From Neoechinorhynchus agilis (taxonomy: Eukaryota > Acanthocephala), in contig JBMGUZ010000029.1 of assembly GCA_051530055.1 (NCBI GenBank), forward strand, positions 1 to 33,150: DNA of 33,150 bases, given 5' to 3'. Shown one piece after another: positions 22,169-31,855 of this stretch (positions are counted from its first letter, which is position 1; every line of letters begins with the position of its first letter). The notes below the pieces were generated by a model. The model worked only from the letters and a program-made list of their open reading frames with translations. It was not told the origin of the DNA and made no database searches. The position numbers and the translations under genes are program-made.

Positions 22169-25100
22169 GTGAACCTTTTGGTCAATCGGGGGCGGCGAGG
22201 GAGGCGAGGGAGGGACGTTGGAGGGGAATTCATGGGATGAAATGGGGAAAGACATCCGGCACAATCGAGGGCGGCGAGGGCGGCGAGGGAGGGACGCTGG
22301 AGGGGAATTCATGGGATGAAATGGGGAAAGACATCCGGCACAATCGAGGGCGGCGAGGGCGGCGAGGGAGGGACGTTGGAGGGGAATTCATGGGATGAAA
22401 TGGGGAAAGACATCCGACACAATCGAGGGCGGCGAGGGCGGCGAGGGAGGGACGTGGAGGAATTCATGGGATGAAATGGGAAAGACATCCGGCACAATCG
22501 AGGGCGGCGAGGGAGGCGAGGAAGGACGTTGGAGGGGAATTCATTGGATGAAATGGGGAAAGACATCCGGCACAATCGAGGGCGGCGAGGGCGGCGAGGG
22601 AGGGACGCTGGAGGGGAATTCATGGGATGAAATGGGGAAAGACATCCGACACAATCGAGGGCGGCGAGGGAGGCGAGGGAAGGACGTTGGAGGGGAATTC
22701 ATTGGATGAAATGGGGAAAGACATCCGACACAATCGAGGGCGGCGAGGGAGGCGAGGGAAGGACGTTGGAGGGGAATTCATGGGATGAAATGGGGAAAGA
22801 CATCCGGCACAATCGAGGGCGGCGAGGGAGGCGAGGGAGGGACGCTGGAGGGGAATTCATGGGATGAAATGGGGAAAGACATCCGACACAATCGAGGGCG
22901 GCGAGGGCGGCGAGGGAGGGACGTTGGAGGGGAATTCATGGGATGAAATGGGCCAATAAAACACAATGAGCCTTTTAGTCAATCGAGGATCGAAATTCGG
23001 TGAGGGGCGGCGAGGGAGAGGGAATTCTTTGGATGAAATGGGAAAAAACATCCGACACAATCGAGGGTCGCGAGGGCGGCGAGGGAGGGACGTTGGGAGG
23101 GGAATTCATTGGATGAAATGGGGAAAGACATCCGGCACAATCGAGGGCGGCGAGGGCGGCGAGGGAGGGACGTTGGAGGGGAATTCATGGGATGAAATGG
23201 GGAAAGACATCCGGCACAATCGAGGGCGGCGAGGGAGGCGAGGGAAGGACGTTGGAGGGGAATTCATTGGATGAAATGGGGAAAGACATCCGACACAATC
23301 GAGGGCGGCGAGGGGGCGAGGAGGGACGTTGGAGGGGAATTCATTGGATGAAATGGGAAAATAAACACAATGAACCTTTTGGTCAATCGAGGATCGCGAG
23401 TGGTGGGGGGAGGGACGATGGAGGGGAATTCATTGGATGAAATGGGAAAAGACATCCAACACAGTGAACCTTTTGGTCAATCGAGGGTCGCGAGGGAGGC
23501 GAGGGAGGGACGTTGGAGGGGAATTCATTGGATGAAATGGGCCAATAAAACACAATGAGTCTTTTAGTCAATCGAGGATCGCGATTCGGTGAGGGGCGGC
23601 GAGGGAGGGGAATTCATTGGATGCAATGGGCCAATAAAACACAATGAGCCTTTTAGTCAATCGAGGATCGAAATTCGGTGAGGGGCGGCGAGGGAGAGGG
23701 AATTCTTTGGATGAAATGGGAAAAAACATCCGACACAGTGAACCTTTTGGTCAATCGAGGGTCGCGATTCGGTGAGGGGGCGGCGAGGGAGGGAAATTCA
23801 TTGGATGAAATGGGAAAAACATCCGACACAATCGAGGGCGGCGAGGGTGGCGAGGGGGAATTCATTGGATGAAATGGGCCAATAAAACACAATGAGCCTT
23901 TTAGTCAATCGAGGATCGCGATTCGGTGAGGGGGGCGGCGAGGGAGGGGAACTCATTGGATGAAATGGGAAAAAACATCCGACACAGTGAACCTTTTGGT
24001 CAATCGAGGGTCGCGAGGGCGGCGAAGGAGGGACGTTGGAGGGGAATTCATTGGATGAAATGGGAAAAAACATCCGACACAATCGAGGGCGGCGAGGGCG
24101 GCGAAGGAGGGACGTTGGAGGGGAATTCATTGGATGAAATGGGCCAATAAAACACAATGAGCCTTTTAGTCAATCGAGGATCGCGATTCGGTGAGGGGCG
24201 GCGAGGGAGGGGAATTCATTGGATGAAATGGGAAAAGACATCCAACACAGTGAACCTTTTGGTCAATCGAGGGTCGCGAGGGAGGCGAGGGAGGGACGTT
24301 GGAGGGGAATTCATTGGATGAAATGGGCCAATAAAACACAATGAGCCTTTTAGTCAATCGAGGATCGAAATTCGGTGAGGGGCGGCGAGGGAGAGGGAAT
24401 TCTTTGGATGAAATGGGAAAAAACATCCGACACAGTGAACCTTTTGGTCAATCGAGGGTCGCGATTCGGTGAGGGGGCGGCGAGGGAGGGAAATTCATTG
24501 GATGAAATGGGAAAAACATCCGACACAATCGAGGGCGGCGAGGGTGGCGAGGGGGAATTCATTGGATGAAATGGGCCAATAAAACACAATGAGCCTTTTA
24601 GTCAATCGAGGATCGCGATTCGGTGAGGGGGGCGGCGAGGGAGGGGAACTCATTGGATGAAATGGGAAAAAACATCCGACACAGTGAACCTTTTGGTCAA
24701 TCGAGGGTCGCGAGGGCGGCGAAGGAGGGACGTTGGAGGGGAATTCATTGGATGAAATGGGAAAAAACATCCGACACAATCGAGGGCGGCGAGGGCGGCG
24801 AAGGAGGGACGTTGGAGGGGAATTCATTGGATGAAATGGGCCAATAAAACACAATGAGCCTTTTAGTCAATCGAGGATCGAAATTCGGTGAGGGGCGGCG
24901 AGGGAGGGGAATTCATTGGATGAAATGGGAAAAGACATCCAACACAGTGAACCTTTTGGTCAATCGAGGGTCGCGAGGGAGGCGAGGGAGGGACGTTGGA
25001 GGGGAATTCATTGGATGAAATGGGCCAATAAAACACAATGAGCCTTTTAGTCAATCGAGGATCGAAATTCGGTGAGGGGCGGCGAGGGAGAGGGAATTCT

Positions 25101-25576
25101 TTGGATGAAATGGGAAAAAACATCCGACACAGTGAACCTTTTGGTCAATCGAGGGTCGCGATTCGGTGAGGGGGCGGCGAGGGAGGGAAATTCATTGGAT
25201 GAAATGGGAAAAAACATCCGACACAATCGAGGGCGGCGAGGGTGGCGAGGGGGAATTCATTGGATGAAATGGGCCAATAAAACACAATGAGCCTTTTAGT
25301 CAATCGAGGATCGCGATTCGGTGAGGGGGGGCGGCGAGGGAGGGGAACTCATTGGATGAAATGGGAAAAGACATCCGACACAATCGAGGGTCGCGAGGGC
25401 GGCGAGGGAGGGACGTTGGGAGGGGAATTCATTGGATGAAATGGGAAAAAGCATCCAACACAACGAACCTTTTGGTCAATCGAGGGTCGCGAGGGCGGCG
25501 AGTAAGGGGAATTTATCTGATGAAATGGGCCAACGTGCAGATTATCGATTTGACAATGAGCGTTTAGTCAATGGAG
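22169..25576. repeat. G-rich minisatellite with higher-order structure
   Basis: About 3.4 kb of a roughly 79-bp unit: ggggaattcatgggatgaaa, tggggaaagacatcc, ggcacaatcgagg, then gcggcgagggcggcgaggga and gggacgttggag. From about 22970 a longer variant appears, carrying ccaataaaacacaatgagcc, ttttagtcaatcgagg and attcggtgagg. The plus strand is strongly G-rich, unlike the AT-rich surroundings. Long open frames on both strands (PPSPPSPPS-like on minus, GGEGGEGG-like on plus) are repeat artefacts. The array starts about 400 bp upstream of the RBMS start codon. Confidence 0.97.
23631..25365. repeat. 697-bp higher-order repeat, 2.5 copies
   Basis: Copies begin at 23631, 24328 and 25025 with ccaataaaacacaatgagcc. 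Copies 1 and 2 differ only at a few bases (for example gatcgcgattcgg at about 24180 against gatcgaaattcgg at about 24877). Copy 3 follows for some 340 bp, then departs. Each copy contains about eight minisatellite units of mixed types in the same order. Confidence 0.9.
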
Positions 25577-25619
25577 GCTTCTTTTTAAAAAAGATTAGAA
25601 TTCACTACATAAAGGAACC

Positions 25620-25630
25620 TATATAAAAAT
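25620..25630 (+). promoter_or_regulatory. TATA box
   Basis: The sequence tatataaaaat lies 35 bp upstream of an ATG at 25655 and just after the minisatellite ends. The spacing suits a start site about 5 bp before that ATG. Confidence 0.4.
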
Positions 25631-25654
25631 CTAGGATTGCTCACATTCAACAAT

Positions 25655-25939
25655 ATGCGAACGTTTGGTCAATTGATGCCTTTGAAAACTGCGTTAAAAG
25701 TCTCAGTACCGAAATCAGTGCGTAAAATAATGTCCGACTAACCGTATGGAACTCGTCGTCTTATGGATCCGACAGCACATCTCTGCCGATTTCCACTAAA
25801 ACATAATGTGCCTGCTGCAAAAACATCTTCAACTAATGTTTCCGACCTATCATTGCTCATGGATCCCATTCTTCGCATTTGCACCGAAAAAGAAGAAGAT
25901 CCATTTTTAGATCATCAGTCAATTTTTTTGTTAAAATGA
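25655..25939 (+). CDS. Possible small protein of unknown function
   Basis: The frame from ATG 25655 begins MRTFGQLMPLKTALKVSVPK and meets a TAA at 25739. The same frame then runs open to the TGA at 25937, ending DHQSIFLLK. A 54-bp intron would remove the stop in phase: donor C|GTAAAATAATG, a CTAAC branch-like motif, and acceptor GACAG|CA at about 25777. The size fits the other introns here (42-58 bp). The predicted product is about 76 residues, with a basic amphipathic N-terminus that could be a mitochondrial presequence and an acidic C-terminus (EKEEDPF). A TATA box stands 35 bp upstream. I recognise no family. It could also be chance or a decayed gene. Confidence 0.3.
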
Positions 25940-27325
25940 TATTATCTATCAAATTAGCTCTTCATCTTTTTAACGCATTACTTAGGGAACTGCTTTAAAT
26001 CGCTCTTTTAGACTAATCAAGTCGCCCGGACAAATCGTTTCATTTATCTAGGGTTTATTGCACATAAAAATCGAATTATTTAATTTGAATTGCGAAATGT
26101 TACATTATTAAGGTTTAATGAGTTTAGACAGAATGAAAGCACTCAACGAAATCGACATATACACACATCGTAAGCGGGATTTTTGCTAGTTCCAGTCAAA
26201 AGAAATGTCTCACTCGTGAATACATTCAATTCAAACGATCGTAAAGACAAAAGTTATAAACATTTCTTTTAAATTCGTAGTTTTAATGGCTTTTCATGGG
26301 CGTAATCCAAGAATGCCGATAGTTTTTATGGATTAACAAATGATTTAGAGAACTCATTTCAATTTATTATACGCAATCTTTTTAAATACGTCAACTCAAT
26401 CGTTCATTTCGACCAGCTTTCAATTGAGTGACTTGAGAGCTTTTGAAAGACGAACATATCGATTTTATCGATTAAAAAGTATTCTAAAACTATACAATCG
26501 TTCATTGCATTATTGATGAATGCGTAACGAATGTCGTTCGTTTATTTTGCAAGAATACATCAATAGTCTAGAAATGATAAAATTTCTATGGGATCGCCGT
26601 TAGACCAGTGTTGGCTGATCTCCACATTCGCGAATGAGAATCTGATATTCGGGAGAGGCTATCCGGTATCCAACACTGGTGGAGTTATGTTGATGACGTC
26701 TGCATGATCACAACGGTGATCTTAAATCGATTGATGTTTTAATATCAATAATCAAGGTAGTTTGTCTCAAAATGTAACAACAAATAACTCAAGAACCATG
26801 ATAGCTATCGCAAATCCGAAAACAGATTTGGAATCAGCGCGTTAAGATGTACTAAATTAACTGATACCAGAGTTTCACAACTCTGAGATAAGTGCTCTAG
26901 TCTCCATAATGGATTTGCTCGGATTTCAGAGTCGTTAAAATCCGCGGACCTTTTTAATGTTTACATTGATTAACCCGAAGGATTTTCTATCGATGATAAA
27001 CCAATCATTTTGTTCGTATGACTTATTTAATCCTTCAAAGAGTATGAGAATGTGCGGATTCATTAGTTTTCAGGACAAAACGTTTTATCAGTGAAAAGAT
27101 CTCTTATGCGAATTCGTATTTTTTTGTAGGCTAAGAAATTGTTTCTTTTATAAACCACTTTTATATTTGGCAAACATAAATTTAAACGGATATTTTCAAA
27201 AAAGGCCAATATTTAAAAAGCAATGGACTGAAGAAAAGGCCGAAAATTATCAGATAAATCAATTATTTCACAATTCCCGCTATAAAAAAAGAGGTAAATA
27301 AGTGAACAGTGTTTGTTTTGGTCTT
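25940..27325. other. Intergenic AT-rich region
   Basis: No gene or tandem array is seen. At 26605-26614 and 26670-26679 a perfect 10-bp inverted repeat (ccagtgttgg/ccaacactgg) encloses about 55 bp. A motif cccgaaggattttct followed by tcgatga near 26973 also occurs near 8300. Confidence 0.4.
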
Positions 27326-27898
27326 TTAATAATTCCCATAATTAAAATCAAGCAGTCTTCTAATGGTTCCATTTGACGCCATCGTATGAACGAATTCAAT
27401 TCGGTCTACTTTACCACTTCCGTCGGCGTCCATTTCGGCAAACACGTTCTTTACAAGCTGATCCAGTTCCGTTTTGCTCACAATTCGATCTTTTCTAAGA
27501 GTGATAAGACTTCCTATCAGCGATCTGAGTTCTTTAATAGTGATGATGCCATTTCCGTCTTGATCGCAAATATCGAATATAATATTGGCCTTGTGTGTAG
27601 GTTCCGTTTGGTATATAAGAGCATTTGGAAGAAAATATTCGCTGAACGAAATGTATCCTGAATTGTCAGCGTCGAAATATTTGAACAAAATTTCAGCAAT
27701 TCCTTCCACGTTGGCGTTCTCATGTCTCGACTTAAACATTCGAATGAAGGTTTTCTTATCCATCTTGCCGTTTGGTGCTACAGCCTTATAGCGTCTATAA
27801 CTCTCGAGAACAACTCGTTCATCACAATTCGCTGAATGTGCCAACATTTTGATTATCCGAGGTGTTGGTTCTGCATGTCGATTGAGCTTGGAACCCAT
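27326..27898 (-). CDS. Neuronal calcium sensor-family EF-hand protein
   Basis: NCS proteins (frequenin, hippocalcin, recoverin, KChIP) are small Ca2+ switches that regulate channels, GPCR kinases and lipid kinases at membranes. This is one uninterrupted frame of 190 residues, the family's usual size. EF-hand 1 is degenerate, with the NCS-type Pro-containing loop (APNGKMD, about 41-47). EF2 (DADNSGYISFSE, 76-87), EF3 (DQDGNGIITIKE, 112-123) and EF4 (DADGSGKVDRIE, 157-168) all have canonical Asp/Asn/Ser, Gly and Glu positions, so three sites should bind Ca2+. The MGSK start offers Gly2 for N-myristoylation, though residue 6 is Asn instead of the favoured Ser/Thr. It is diverged from NCS-1, and I cannot assign a subfamily. 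No AATAAA was seen close after the stop. Confidence 0.9.
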   Translation of the reverse strand: MGSKLNRHAEPTPRIIKMLAHSANCDERVVLESYRRYKAVAPNGKMDKKTFIRMFKSRHENANVEGIAEILFKYFDADNSGYISFSEYFLPNALIYQTEPTHKANIIFDICDQDGNGIITIKELRSLIGSLITLRKDRIVSKTELDQLVKNVFAEMDADGSGKVDRIEFVHTMASNGTIRRLLDFNYGNY

Positions 27899-28181
27899 TT
27901 TGTAGCCTCGTATTTTAGTTCACTGCATAGGCTAAAAAATGAGCTGAGGCGTCGAAAACTTTCATCCTGAATCATGGAGGTGCAACGCATTTTGTGCTTA
28001 TTATAAGCCGGAAACGAGCCATTTAAGGAAAAATCGATGAAAACGCGTTCTCTAATTGTTGTGAGTGTATTAATCTAAATTCTAAAGATTCGCCGATTGA
28101 TTTTTTTTAATTTTCATGGCATTTCCCATTCTCTGCCGTACTCCCAATATCGAGGTTTAATCAGCAATTTTAAATGGCATT

Positions 28182-28800
28182 TCATTCTGGGATGTGGAAA
28201 CTTTTGTATTTAAGAAAGCGAATTCGTGCCCAGAACTCTCCGTCGCACGACGACGAAATCTCTCGGAATAAAGATTTTCTTTTTGTCATTACACCCGGCC
28301 AAGTGTCCATCAAAAAAACCTGACAAGCCGAATTGTGAATTGCATTCTTTTTTTGATGTGAAATTATCATCTTTAAACTCAAATTTTTATTTTCCAAAGT
28401 TGACACTTGGAATAAGACCGTTTTAATGACAAAAAGAAAGTCTTTATTCCGAGAGATTTCGTCGTCTTAAGGCTCCCTGAGGAATCTACATTAAAAACGA
28501 GTGGAGATGTGAAGTTTTAAGTTAAAGTAGCGACATTGAAGTATGGAAAGTTCGTTTCTTTTGTTAAGCAGTTCTGGAGCTTTGTCTGATGCCCAGAACT
28601 CTCGCTTCGATTCCATGCTCATTCCCGATTGATTCATCAGCATATTTATCCCAATATAAATTTCTGGGAAAGTGTTGTTCAATTTTGCCTATCTATAGAT
28701 TAATTTGCTATTGTCATCGGCCAAAACATTGTCCGCAGATCATCGCGTAGACCACGTTTCTTCGAGTTCAAATCGAATCTTGTCTGTAATTGGTGGATTT
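28182..28800 (-). repeat. Inverted copy of the 12-kb dispersed repeat family
   Basis: Read on the minus strand it reproduces the order found at 11895-12500: leader (aattacagacaagatt and gaagaaacgtggt), core (gttctgg, caaagctccagaact, gtagattcctcaggga), tail (gataatttcacatcaaaaaa), linker (gatggacacttggccggg) and the start of a second core, cut near 28225. A unique insert of about 80 bp (28600-28685) separates leader and core. It lies about 16 kb from its relative, in opposite orientation. Confidence 0.85.
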
Positions 28801-29282
28801 CGGTAGGTACGAGTCCAGTTCCCGTAAGGATTCGCCTAAGTGTAAGCGCATTTCTGTTTACAATACGGACATCCAGCTTTTTGGAACGTCACTAGTGAAC
28901 TTTTCACTGATATATTTTTATCTTAAGAATCGATTTTTTCTCTATATCCTTTCGATTTCTCCTGTCTTGAATCACATCGCTACTGGAACCACTTGACCCC
29001 CTTTTTACGTTTGTATATCGATTATCAGCGATAATTGCATTCACTCCGTCTAGATCCAATCGTTCTTCGTTAATGACAATGAGTAAACCAGTGCTGTCCA
29101 GGACATCTCAGCATAAATTGCCTATTTAATTACCAAAGGATAATTGGAAATCTAGACGCATGGCTATCCTTTGGAGGCTCCGTTTGCCATTGAGAAACGA
29201 CAGATAATCCGATGGTTTGTCTCGCGTTACCTTAATCCCACCAGTAAAATCTCTAGAATTCAACATCGTCTCCGTAGATTAG
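28801..29282. other. Intergenic, no feature supported
   Basis: Unique sequence between a dispersed repeat and the large inverted repeat. A 68-codon plus-strand frame that starts at 28790 has no recognisable domain and is AT-driven. Confidence 0.35.
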
Positions 29283-29515
29283 CGAAGATTAATTTGGTTC
29301 GACGTTAAATGTAGAACCATTCACTGCTTTTCCAAATCATAAAAAACTCGATACTCTCCTGTTTACGAATTATTGTTTTTACAACCCAATAACTTTAATT
29401 CCGTTTTAAGGTTCCGTAAAACAATAATTCATAAACAGGAGAATATCAAGTTTTTTGATGATTCGGAAAAGCAGTGAATGTTTCTACATTTAACGTCGAA
29501 CCAAATTTATCTTCG
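29283..29515. repeat. Near-perfect inverted repeat with arms of about 100 bp
   Basis: The left arm (29283-29381) contains ggttcgacgttaaatgtaga, cattcactgcttttcc and ctcctgtttacgaattattg. The right arm (29416-29515) is its reverse complement: caataattcataaacaggag, ggaaaagcagtgaatg, tctacatttaacgtcgaacc. By eye only about 7-8 positions in 100 differ. The spacer is about 34 bp. No coding frame is involved. Confidence 0.95.
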
Positions 29516-29884
29516 TTATGTGGTTCTTCTCTTTTTATGTTATTCTAAAAAGTCATTCTACATGGTTTGCAGTCTTCAGGAGGATAAAATGTTTAAATCT
29601 ATAAAATACGGTCTAACGTTTCTAAAAAAACCGTTGCTTTTTGTTGGGAGCATCACGAACGTTCTTAAAATTCTTAATTCGAACAAGGTTATAATTTTTA
29701 AGAGTTCCATAATTTCATTAGAGGCATTGTTTATGTCTTCATTCGGTAAAACCTCCTAAAATTTAGAACACAATTTAAAAAGTAAAGACTAGAGAACATC
29801 TTTATAGCTCGACGTCTTCTAAGATTTGCATATCCCATTCCGTCCTCATTATTAATTTATTTTGAGCATATTGTTTTCGATGTG
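29516..29884. other. 3' flank of the MLF gene
   Basis: Unique AT-rich sequence between the inverted repeat and the MLF stop codon. A 93-codon plus-strand frame (29478-29759) starts inside the inverted repeat and is not credible as a gene. Confidence 0.4.
29856..29861 (-). terminator. Poly(A) signal of MLF
   Basis: Minus-strand AATAAA lies about 25 bp after the TGA of the MLF gene, matching the short 3' UTR predicted for DBR1. Confidence 0.6.
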
Positions 29885-30622
29885 TCACATATTGGTTGAT
29901 CCCGATGATGATGAAGGTGGTGCTTGCAAATACTGTTGATTCGGATATCTGAACGGTTCTCTGAACATTTGTTTGGCTTCTTCAGCCTTGCGGTTCCATT
30001 CGTTGACAAAATTAACTTTATATTCCTCTGGGACGTTTCGGTGGTATCGTCTATCTTCGAGTGCTCCAGTTTGTGGATTACGATATCGTTCCCTGATTTC
30101 TCCTTGATCTCCAATGAACAATCCTTCCTGCATTTGTTCAATTCCCTTCGAAGTGTCTCTGTGAGCTCTACGTTGCCTCCAAACGCCATTAGGACCCATT
30201 TCACGTTCGTCGTGACTCTGAACAAGTTTCGGTTTTCCGTTTAAATTGCTGTATTCCACTGTTTGACTTTTTGACATCATGTAAGTCTTTGCGTTTGGGT
30301 CACTTGTCATAGCTTGAGACAATGATGGTGGATGCATGAACCCAAATGACGAAGGTTGCATGAACATTCCCATTGAAGATCCAAACATGGAGTTCATTCT
30401 GTTCATCATTTGATCCATATGCTGCTCCACTAAAGCAGATAAACTATTCATCGTAGGCATCATTGGGTCGTAAGGAGCTAAATTTGTGCTAGGAAATAGC
30501 TGACTGTTCATCGGTTGACCTTGGAAGTAAGATCGAGGAGGATAGGTTGCTGGTGAAATTGTGCTGTTTATCGATGGTGGAGGCACTTGATTGCTGCCAT
30601 GGGAAACCATTTTACGAGGCAT
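29885..30622 (-). CDS. MLF: Myeloid leukemia factor (MLF1/MLF2) homologue
   Basis: MLF proteins are nucleo-cytoplasmic adaptors tied to transcription, COP9-linked control of the cell cycle, and protein aggregates; dMLF stabilises the RUNX factor Lozenge in flies. One uninterrupted frame gives 245 residues, typical for the family. The N-terminal 90 residues are Pro/Ser/Met-rich and low in complexity. The conserved MLF core runs from about residue 107 (SDPNAKTYMMSKSQTVEYS) through RQRRAHRDTSKGIEQMQEG, GEIRERYRNPQTG and the closing FVNEWN. This follows the MLF pattern of a DPN start, AxRDSxxGxExMxxG, RxxxKxxNxxTG and FxxEW. The ATG (MPRKMV) is preceded by TTTTTAGA. A TATA box lies about 35-45 bp upstream and an AATAAA just after the stop, so both UTRs seem very short. 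Confidence 0.93.
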   Translation of the reverse strand: MPRKMVSHGSNQVPPPSINSTISPATYPPRSYFQGQPMNSQLFPSTNLAPYDPMMPTMNSLSALVEQHMDQMMNRMNSMFGSSMGMFMQPSSFGFMHPPSLSQAMTSDPNAKTYMMSKSQTVEYSNLNGKPKLVQSHDEREMGPNGVWRQRRAHRDTSKGIEQMQEGLFIGDQGEIRERYRNPQTGALEDRRYHRNVPEEYKVNFVNEWNRKAEEAKQMFREPFRYPNQQYLQAPPSSSSGSTNM

Positions 30623-30656
30623 TCTAAAAAGACCGTAGTTGTACTCCCTTCCTCGA

Positions 30657-30668
30657 CCTTTTTATATG
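30657..30668 (-). promoter_or_regulatory. TATA box of MLF
   Basis: Minus-strand ATATAAAAAGG stands about 35-45 bp before the ATG at 30622. It predicts a transcription start within about 15 bp of the start codon. Confidence 0.5.
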
Positions 30669-30842
30669 TAAACACACATTCATCGCTTTGTTGTCGTTAC
30701 GGTTTTATGAGTCATTTTTAGGGGGTTCTTGGAAAGTGCAATAAAAGAAAAATTTCGCCAAAATGTGGTGTTACCTTGAAAATGTTTTTATACCCAAACG
30801 CGACCTTAGTCTCATCGACCATCGCAATTTTCAAACTTTTCA

Positions 30843-31855
30843 TTTTTTGTAGAGAGAACCGCAACCTCTCGAAAGAGCGAAAAATGCGTGAATGAGAAGA
30901 TTTTAGCCATTATTAAAACAGAATAAAAAATTTTGTAGAGGGAACCACAACCTCTCGAAAGAGAGAAAATACGTGAGAAGAAGATTTTAGCCATTATTAA
31001 AACAGAATAAAAAAATTTGTAGAGGGAATCCGCAACCTCTCGAAAGAGAGAAAATGCGTGAATGAGAAGATTTTAGCCATTATTAAAACAGAATAAAAAA
31101 TTTTGTAGAGGTAACCGCAACCTCTCGAAAGAGAGAAAATGCGTGAGAAGAAGATTTTAGCCATTATTAAAACAGAATAAATTTTTTTGTAGAGGGAACC
31201 GCAACCTCTCGAAAGAGCGAAAAATGCGTGAATGAGAAGATTTTAGCCATTATTAAAACAGAATAAAAAATTTGTAGAGGGAACCGCAACCTCTCGAAAG
31301 AGAGAAAATGCGTGAGAAGAAGATTTTAGCCATTATTAAAACAGAATAAAAAATTTTGTAGAGGGAACCGCAACCTCTCGAAAGAGAGAAAAATGCGTGA
31401 AAGAAGATTTTAGCCATTATTAAAACAGAATAAAAATTTTTGTAGAGGTAACCGCAACCTCTCGAAAGAGAGAAAATGCGTGAGAAGAAGATTTTAGCCA
31501 TTATTAAAACAGAATAAATTTTTTTCTAGAGGGAACCGCAACCTCTCGAAAGAGAGAAAAATGCGTGAATGAGAAGATTTTAGCCATTATTAAAACAGAA
31601 TAAAAAATTTGTAGAGGGAACCGCAACCTCTCGAAAGAGAGAAAAATGCGTGAATGAGAAGATTTTAGCCATTATTAAAACAGAATAAAATTTTTTCTAG
31701 AGGTAACCGCAACCTCTCGAAAGAGAGAAAAATGCGTGAGTGAGAAGAAGATTTTAGCCATTATTAAAACAGAATAAAAAATTTTGTAGAGGGAATCGCA
31801 ACCTCTCGAAAGAGAGAAAAATGCGCGAGAAGAAGATTTTAGCCATTATTAATAT
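30843..31855. repeat. 85-bp satellite, twelve copies
   Basis: The block cgcaacctctcgaaagag recurs every 82-90 bp from about 30860 to 31800, with gattttagccattattaaaa in each unit. Copies vary in the length of A or T runs and in gtgagaag versus gtgaatgag. Each unit holds a small hairpin: agaggt at the start against acctct 13 bp on. It lies between the divergently transcribed MLF and DNAAF11 genes. Confidence 0.97.

Noticed and set aside
22018-25626. Many long Gly/Glu-rich and Pro/Ser-rich frames
   Set aside because: Stop-poor G-rich minisatellite DNA yields such frames on both strands; the peptides mirror the DNA unit and show no domain.
25655-25939. Stop-codon readthrough as the explanation for the in-frame TAA at 25739
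   Set aside because: A phase-correct 54-bp GT-AG intron of the size usual here explains it more simply, if the gene is real at all.
8300-26990. Shared motif cccgaaggattttct then tcgatga at about 8300 and 26973
   Set aside because: Only about 24 bp match with a gap and the flanks do not align; it could be chance in AT-rich DNA.
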